A DNA stretch of 64,000 nt from Pseudomonas asgharzadehiana (lineage in GTDB: Bacteria; Pseudomonadota; Gammaproteobacteria; Pseudomonadales; Pseudomonadaceae): contig NZ_CP077079.1 of assembly GCF_019139815.1 (NCBI RefSeq), positions 3,844,001 to 3,908,000 on the forward strand, given 5' to 3'. Of the stretch, positions 54,413 through 64,000 are shown piece by piece. The stretch's first letter is position 1. Each line of letters begins with the position of its first letter. Under the pieces are notes generated by a model that searched no databases, was not told the origin of the DNA, and saw nothing but the letters and a program-made list of their open reading frames with translations. Made by a program: the position numbers and the translations under genes.

Positions 54413-54928
54413 ATGCCCCGGCGCTTATTCAAACGGTACATGCCCGACCCCACCAGTATCAGGGAACACAAGTCATTACAGTTTCTGGGTACGTTGCTGC
54501 ATGACCCTAACCTCTGGCACCTGAACCGGCACTCAGTGGCGCGCGCCATGGCAGTGGGGCTGTTCGCGGCGTTTATCCCGATTCCGTTGCAGATGTTACT
54601 GGCGGCAATATTGGCGATTACGGTACGTGGCAATATGCCCATCGCGATCAGCCTGGTCTGGCTGACCAACCCGATCACCATGCCGGTAGTGTTTATCTGC
54701 ACCTATATGACCGGCGCCTGGCTGATGAATGTACCGCCGCGCAGCCTGCCCGATGACCTGACCTGGGAATGGATCAGCGGCCAGTTGAGTACGTTGTGGC
54801 AGCCCTTCCTCCTCGGCTCCGTGGTATTGGGGCTGGTGCTGGGCGCACTGGCCTACTGCCTGACCATGGGTTACTGGCGCTGGTGGGTCGCGCACCAGTG
54901 GAAGAAACGCAAGCAGCGTCGCGGTTGA
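54413..54928 (+). CDS. DUF2062 membrane protein
   Basis: A 171-residue protein with two or three hydrophobic segments. HRHSVARAMAVGLFAAFIPI-type sequence (HSVARAMAVGLFAAFIPIPL) and NMPIAISLVWLTNPITMPVV are typical of DUF2062. Function is unknown. It is divergent from comEC and convergent with the histidine kinase gene, whose stop lies four bases away. Confidence 0.88.
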   Translation: MPRRLFKRYMPDPTSIREHKSLQFLGTLLHDPNLWHLNRHSVARAMAVGLFAAFIPIPLQMLLAAILAITVRGNMPIAISLVWLTNPITMPVVFICTYMTGAWLMNVPPRSLPDDLTWEWISGQLSTLWQPFLLGSVVLGLVLGALAYCLTMGYWRWWVAHQWKKRKQRRG

Positions 54929-54931
54929 CGC

Positions 54932-56305
54932 CTAGCGTGCCGGTAACCGCAGGTGCACCCGCAGGCCTTGGCCGGTATTTTCCGCCCATAGGCTGCCGTC
55001 CTGACGCTGCACCGCGTTGCGTGCAATGCTCAGCCCCAACCCAAACCCTCCGTCGCCGGGCCGCGAGCCATCCAAGCGAGTAAACGGCGCAAAGATCCGC
55101 TCAAGATCCCGCTCATCGATCCCTGCACCCTGGTCTTCCAGCCACAGGTGCCAATACGCGCCATCGCGCCGTCCATCCAGGCACACAACGCCGCCGTCCG
55201 GGGAATGGCGGATAGCGTTGCGCAGGATATTTTCCAGGGCCTGGGCCAGGGCATTCAGGTTGCCCCGCACCCAACAGTCAGTGGCCAATAGGCACGGCAG
55301 GCGTGACGCAGGCCAATCACTTTCGTAACACGCGTTCTCGCGCAGCATGTCCCACAGGGCCTGTAGTTGAATATCCTCCTTGGGCAGCGGTGCCCGCTCG
55401 GCATCCAGCCAAGCCAGTTGCAGGCTGTCTTCCACCAGGCGTTGCATGGCGTCTATCTCCCGCCCCAGCCGGTCGCGCAGTTGCGTCAGGTCCTGCTCAC
55501 TGTCACACGCCACGCGCAGGCGGCTCAATGGCGTGCGCAGTTCATGGGACATGTCGCGCAGCAACTGCTGCTGCAAAACCATCGTCCCCTGCAAGCGCTC
55601 GGACATATGGTCAAAGGCCCGACCAAGCTCACCCAATTCATCCTGGCGACTGGTCGCGTCATGGGACAGCCGCGTGTTCAACTGATCGGCACGCCAGGCA
55701 TTGGCCTGCTCGCGCAACTGATTGAGGGGCATGATCAGCAACCGATACAAGCCAATGCACAGCAGCAAGGTAAACAGGCCGGGAATCACGCCGTTGGTTA
55801 CGACGCGCCAGAACACTTGGTAACGCCCCGGCATAAAGCGCTGCGGCAATTCGATCACAAGCGAGCCGACACCTGGGTCGACCGCAAATGGGATCTTCAA
55901 CCACGGCAAGCCCTTTATGTGACGACTCACCGGCCAATCCAGGCCGCGCAGGAATGTCAGGCGCTGGCTTTCGGTGTCGCTCAGTGGATAGCTGCTCAAC
56001 GACTGCAAGTCATTGCCGATCACGCCCACCCAGGTGCTTTCACGCTGGCGCATCGCCTGCAACCACGCGTCAACGCCGGCGTTGCCGTCACGGTTCCAGG
56101 CCTGTTCGGCGCCGACGGCATAACCACTCAAAGTGACCCTCGCCTCGTCGGACAGGTACGCGTTCTGTTGCTCCATGTACCGGCCCCAGGACCAACTGAG
56201 CCAAATCATCAGCAAACAGAAGGCGATCAACAGGCAGGCCAGCTTCCAGAATAACGAGTGCTTGCCCGGCAGCCGTTTGAGCGAAGCCTTAAAGCCCGTC
56301 GTCAT
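54932..56305 (-). CDS. Sensor histidine kinase
   Basis: A 457-residue membrane kinase. Membrane segments lie near residues 20-40 and 172-193, with a periplasmic sensor domain between them. A HAMP domain follows (RLLIMPLNQLREQAN), then the HisKA box DMSHELRTPLSRLR with His 254, the N-box ENILRNAIRHSP and the G-boxes DQGAGI and GGFGLGLSIARN. The start overlaps the response-regulator gene by 17 bases. The signal is not known. An iron or envelope signal is possible from related pairs, but this is a guess. Confidence 0.9.
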   Translation of the reverse strand: MTTGFKASLKRLPGKHSLFWKLACLLIAFCLLMIWLSWSWGRYMEQQNAYLSDEARVTLSGYAVGAEQAWNRDGNAGVDAWLQAMRQRESTWVGVIGNDLQSLSSYPLSDTESQRLTFLRGLDWPVSRHIKGLPWLKIPFAVDPGVGSLVIELPQRFMPGRYQVFWRVVTNGVIPGLFTLLLCIGLYRLLIMPLNQLREQANAWRADQLNTRLSHDATSRQDELGELGRAFDHMSERLQGTMVLQQQLLRDMSHELRTPLSRLRVACDSEQDLTQLRDRLGREIDAMQRLVEDSLQLAWLDAERAPLPKEDIQLQALWDMLRENACYESDWPASRLPCLLATDCWVRGNLNALAQALENILRNAIRHSPDGGVVCLDGRRDGAYWHLWLEDQGAGIDERDLERIFAPFTRLDGSRPGDGGFGLGLSIARNAVQRQDGSLWAENTGQGLRVHLRLPAR

Positions 56306-57017
56306 GACCGCTCAACACATAGCCCTTGCCCCACACCGTGCGCACTTCGCGCTCGCTATAGCCGATGGCCTTGAGCTTGCGACGGATCTGGCTGACATGC
56401 ATGTCGAGGCTGCGGTCATGGGGTGCATAACCACGTTGCAGCACCTGTTGATAAAGAAAAGCCTTGCTGAGGACTTCTTCGGCATTGCGATGCAGGGTTT
56501 CCAGCAGACGATATTCGCTGCGGGTCAGGCCGGCCCAGCGCTCCTGATAAAACACATCCCACTGTTCATCGTCCAAACGCAGGCTGTGCGCATCCTCACG
56601 TAGCGGTGCCAGGGTCGGCGCGGGGCGGCGATCCAGGGCCACCCGACGCAGGATGGCCTCGATGCGCACGCGCAGCTCGACCATGCTGAAGGGTTTGGGC
56701 AGGTAATCATCGGCCCCCAGGCGAAAACCGCTGATGCGGTCGGCCTCGGCGCCCAGGGCCGACATAAGGATCACCGGGATCGAATGACTGCGGCGCAAAT
56801 GGGTGAGGACCGACAAGCCATCCAGCCCCGGCAGCAGGATATCCATCAACACCACGTCGAAAGCCTGCGCGCGTGCCATCTCCAGGCCTTGTTGGCCGTT
56901 TTGGCACCACGTCACCTGAAAGCCGCAGCGCCCAAGGTGCTCGTGCACATACGCGCCCAGCACAGGGTCATCTTCAATGGTCAGGATACTGGGTAGGCCA
57001 ACGGCTGCGGGATTCAT
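56289..57017 (-). CDS. OmpR-family response regulator
   Basis: A 242-residue regulator with an N-terminal receiver (ILTIEDDPVLGAYVHEHLGR; phospho-Asp in DVVLMDILLPGLDG; Lys in LPKPFSMVELRV) and a C-terminal winged-helix domain (WAGLTRSEYRLLETLHRNA, then RSLDMHVSQIRRKLKAIG). ATG 57017 is preferred over TTG 57029. It pairs with the kinase just downstream. Confidence 0.9.
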   Translation of the reverse strand: MNPAAVGLPSILTIEDDPVLGAYVHEHLGRCGFQVTWCQNGQQGLEMARAQAFDVVLMDILLPGLDGLSVLTHLRRSHSIPVILMSALGAEADRISGFRLGADDYLPKPFSMVELRVRIEAILRRVALDRRPAPTLAPLREDAHSLRLDDEQWDVFYQERWAGLTRSEYRLLETLHRNAEEVLSKAFLYQQVLQRGYAPHDRSLDMHVSQIRRKLKAIGYSEREVRTVWGKGYVLSGHDDGL

Positions 57018-57221
57018 TAGCGTCTGCAAGTCATTCTCAATCGCTGATTATTCAAGATTACCCCGCCGCAGGCAATCGCTGCCGGGCACCGAGTGCCCGA
57101 AGATTGCGCTCGGTCGTTAATTTGCAAGATTCCACCCCGTGCAAATGGCTACACTGCGCAGGTGGCGCGGGCCGGATGCCGGCGCGGAAGATTGATATCA
57201 GTGTCGTAGCAGGAGAGTGGC

Positions 57222-59975
<2,754 letters not shown>

Positions 59976-59998
59976 ACTTATCAATAAGGACGCCTTTG

Positions 59999-60988
59999 AT
60001 GCGCGTGATTCTTTTCAGCAGCCAAACCTACGACCGCGACAGTTTTCTCGGCGAACCCTTGCCGGCGGGCCTGGAACTGCAATTCCAGCCGGCCCGGCTC
60101 AACCTCGACACCGTGGCCCTGGCCGAACACCACGAAGTGGTCTGCGCCTTTATCAACGACGACCTCAGCGCGCCGGTGCTGGAGCACCTGGCCCGGGGCG
60201 GCACCGGGCTCATCGCGCTGCGCTCGGCGGGCTATAACCATGTCGATCTGGCCGCCGCCAAACGCCTGGGCCTGACCATCGTGCGCGTACCGGCCTACTC
60301 GCCCCACGCCGTGGCCGAACACGCGGTGGCGCTGATCCTCGCCCTGAACCGCCGCCTGCACCGCGCCTACAACCGCACCCGCGACGGCGACTTCAGCCTG
60401 CACGGCCTGACCGGTTTCGACCTGGTGGGCAAGACCGTCGGCGTGGTCGGCACCGGCCAGATCGGCGCGACCTTCGCCAAGATCATGGCCGGGTTCGGCT
60501 GCACGTTGCTGGCCTACGACCCCTTCCCCAACCCACAGGTCCAAGCCCTGGGCGCGCGCTATGTCAGCCTGCCCGAGCTGATGACCGAGGCCCAAATCAT
60601 CAGCCTGCATTGCCCTCTGACCGCCGACAGCAAACACCTGATCAACGCAGGTTCGCTGGCGCAGATGCAGCCCGGCGCCATGCTGATCAACACCGGCCGC
60701 GGTGGGCTGGTGGACACCCCGGCGCTGGTCGACGCGCTCAAGGACGGCCAACTCGGCTACCTGGGGCTGGATGTCTACGAAGAAGAAGCCCAGTTGTTTT
60801 TCGAGGATCGCTCCGACCTGCCCTTGCAAGATGACGTGCTCGCGCGCCTGCTCACCTTCCCCAACGTGATCATCACCGCGCACCAGGCGTTCCTTACCCG
60901 CGAAGCGCTGGCGGCGATTGCCGGCACCACGCTGAGCAACATTGCCGCATGGGCCGGCGGCAAGGTACAAAACCGCGTGGAGGGATGA
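59999..60988 (+). CDS. ldhA: D-lactate dehydrogenase, fermentative
   Basis: A 329-residue NAD-dependent 2-hydroxyacid dehydrogenase. The dinucleotide loop is VGVVGTGQIGATFAKI; catalytic Arg, Glu and His are expected in LINTGRGGLVDTPALVDAL, DVYEEEAQLFFED and IITAHQAFLTREAL. The last two motifs and gacS next to it identify LdhA, which reduces pyruvate to D-lactate. ATG 59999 has AAGGA upstream. Confidence 0.93.
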   Translation: MRVILFSSQTYDRDSFLGEPLPAGLELQFQPARLNLDTVALAEHHEVVCAFINDDLSAPVLEHLARGGTGLIALRSAGYNHVDLAAAKRLGLTIVRVPAYSPHAVAEHAVALILALNRRLHRAYNRTRDGDFSLHGLTGFDLVGKTVGVVGTGQIGATFAKIMAGFGCTLLAYDPFPNPQVQALGARYVSLPELMTEAQIISLHCPLTADSKHLINAGSLAQMQPGAMLINTGRGGLVDTPALVDALKDGQLGYLGLDVYEEEAQLFFEDRSDLPLQDDVLARLLTFPNVIITAHQAFLTREALAAIAGTTLSNIAAWAGGKVQNRVEG

Positions 60989-61059
60989 TCAGCGGTCACA
61001 TACCAGGCTCATGATAGGCCGGCACCCGTGATAGGATGCCGCGCCTATTTGGAGGATCC

Positions 61060-61500
61060 ATGGCCGAACACGATTTCCGCTTCAGCTTGCTGAGCCCGCA
61101 ACACACCCTGATCGAATGCCGCGCCCTGGTGCCGGGCCGTTACCAAGTCACCGGCAACGGTGGTTCGATCAAGCATGGCGACGTACTGATCGTCACCCTG
61201 CGCGGCAGTAAAACCCTGTCGATGCGCCTGACCGTCGAAGGCGATGCGCGTTACTCCATCCGCCCGGCCGGCCAATGGGTCGCCATGGCTCAGGGGCCCA
61301 AATTCGGCGAATTGGAAATTCACACCTGGAAGGTCAACTGCGACAGCTGCGACAGCGTGCTGGAGTTTGAATTCGCGGTGGAAACCAAGCTGACCAAAGA
61401 GCCGCTGCAACCCGCCGCCAACGCGCGTATCAAAGAACTGGGCTGGACCAGCGAAGGCGACAAGCACCGCTGCCCGAAATGCCAGCAGGCTGCGCAATGA
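61060..61500 (+). CDS. Conserved protein with two CxxC pairs
   Basis: A 146-residue soluble protein conserved next to ldhA in Pseudomonas. Two pairs of cysteines (CDSC near residue 94 and CPKC near 139) probably bind zinc. The N-terminal part is beta-rich. GGAGG lies six bases before ATG 61060. No function is known. It overlaps the next gene by the ATGA arrangement. Confidence 0.75.
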   Translation: MAEHDFRFSLLSPQHTLIECRALVPGRYQVTGNGGSIKHGDVLIVTLRGSKTLSMRLTVEGDARYSIRPAGQWVAMAQGPKFGELEIHTWKVNCDSCDSVLEFEFAVETKLTKEPLQPAANARIKELGWTSEGDKHRCPKCQQAAQ

Positions 61501-61901
61501 AACGCTTGCTGCTGCTCGCCGCCATCGGGGCTGCCCTGAATGGCTGCGCCGGTGACGGGGTAAAACTCAAGCAAGATCACAGCTACGTGGTGGAGTGGAT
61601 CGGTGAGCGGCCATTGATGGATTACGCGCACCTGACCGTGACCCTCGGCGCCGATGGTCGCGCCTATGGCAATGGCGGTTGCAACCACTGGTTTGCACCG
61701 TACACCCTGGACGGCAACACGCTCACCTTCGGCACGCTGGGCAGCACCCGCAAGCTGTGCGGCGAAGCCTTGATGGAGCAGGAAAACCGCTTCTTCCAGG
61801 CCCTGCGAGGCGTGCAGCGCTGGGACATCTCGCCGATCGAACAGACACGGTTCTGGCCGGCCGAGGGCAAGCCGATTCGCTTGTGGCTTGAAGAAGGCTG
61901 A
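61497..61901 (+). CDS. META/HslJ-domain lipoprotein
   Basis: A 134-residue lipoprotein (lipobox AALNGCAG, Cys near residue 17). The META/HslJ domain is marked by GADGRAYGNGGCNHWFAPY and STRKLCGEALMEQENRFFQ. HslJ-like proteins affect resistance to novobiocin and heat-related envelope traits. ATG 61497 overlaps the previous stop codon. Confidence 0.85.
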   Translation: MKRLLLLAAIGAALNGCAGDGVKLKQDHSYVVEWIGERPLMDYAHLTVTLGADGRAYGNGGCNHWFAPYTLDGNTLTFGTLGSTRKLCGEALMEQENRFFQALRGVQRWDISPIEQTRFWPAEGKPIRLWLEEG

Positions 61902-61927
61902 TCCTGACTCCGACTGGATCGAGATCC

Positions 61928-61959
61928 AAATGTGGGAGGGGCTTGCTCCTCCCACATTT
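61928..61959. terminator. REP-type terminator between convergent genes
   Basis: AAATGTGGGAGG at 61928-61939 pairs perfectly with CCTCCCACATTT at 61948-61959. It can end both convergent transcripts. Confidence 0.7.
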
Positions 61960-61966
61960 GATTTGA

Positions 61967-63916
<1,950 letters not shown>

Positions 63917-63923
<7 letters not shown>

Positions 63924-64000
63924 TTCACCGTATACGCCAGCATCATCGACAACTGGCACATCGGCCGCCCACTCTCGGCGTGCCACTGGTTGAACGCGCC
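63917..64000 (-). CDS. Partial CDS, C-terminal end only
   Basis: The minus strand reads GAFNQWHAESGRPMCQLSMM followed by LAYTVNH and a stop at 63917-63919. Only 27 residues lie in the window. I do not recognise the family. It converges with the DUF2069 gene, overlapping its end. Confidence 0.45.

Noticed and set aside
57030..57221. Rsm-type small RNA or GacA site (TGTAAG...CTTACA) near gacS
   Set aside because: No such dyad and no GGA-rich hairpin series was seen.

Overview
The window is a piece of a Pseudomonas chromosome, most likely from the P. fluorescens group. The evidence is the gacS-ldhA pair, the conserved run exbB-exbD-lpxK-Trm112-kdsB-LMW-PTP-murB, pseudomonad REP-type GTGGGAG/CTCCCAC hairpins in intergenic gaps, and high-GC codon use outside a few AT-rich islands. 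All calls come from reading the sequence; no database search was run.

Layout. 1-9.5 kb: a partial PD-(D/E)XK-like nuclease at the left edge, transporters (SotB-like, YfeH-like), an AraC regulator, then a leftward cluster of heme-oxygenase-like diiron protein, methyltransferase, YbdK-type carboxylate-amine ligase and zinc alcohol dehydrogenase. 9.5-16.6 kb: an accessory patch with a folded intergenic repeat, IS110 remnants at both ends, an NmrA-type oxidoreductase with a divergent HxlR regulator, an IS66 element, ada, and a truncated PEP-mutase-family gene. 16.6-24.6 kb: a glycerol/polyol-type ABC transporter operon (binding protein, DUF2160 protein, two permeases, two complementary asymmetric ATPases) with a -24/-12 promoter and a divergent sigma-54 activator. 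24.6-31.5 kb: fecI-fecR with a TonB receptor, a soluble PAS-PAS chemoreceptor and a lipoprotein.

31.5-46.5 kb is an integration hot spot at tRNA-Ser(UGA). A 63-64 bp copy of the 3' part of the tRNA lies about 11 kb away at 35.5 kb and a decayed third copy lies at 32.9 kb. Each distal copy follows a paralogous membrane-protein gene. No integrase is visible. The 11-kb island is AT-rich and carries defence-like cargo: a RES-domain protein, a membrane protein, a two-gene unit joining a dCTP-deaminase-fold membrane protein to a flavin-reductase-like protein, and a YobI/KAP-type NTPase cut by an IS3-family element. The two-gene unit is the best candidate for an undescribed system.

46.5-64 kb is core genome: a YccA-like protein, the murB-to-exbB operon, comEC, a DUF2062 protein, an OmpR-type two-component system, gacS, ldhA, and then small conserved genes (zinc-ribbon-like protein, META lipoprotein, TlpA-like lipoprotein, arsC, wrbA-like, DUF2069).
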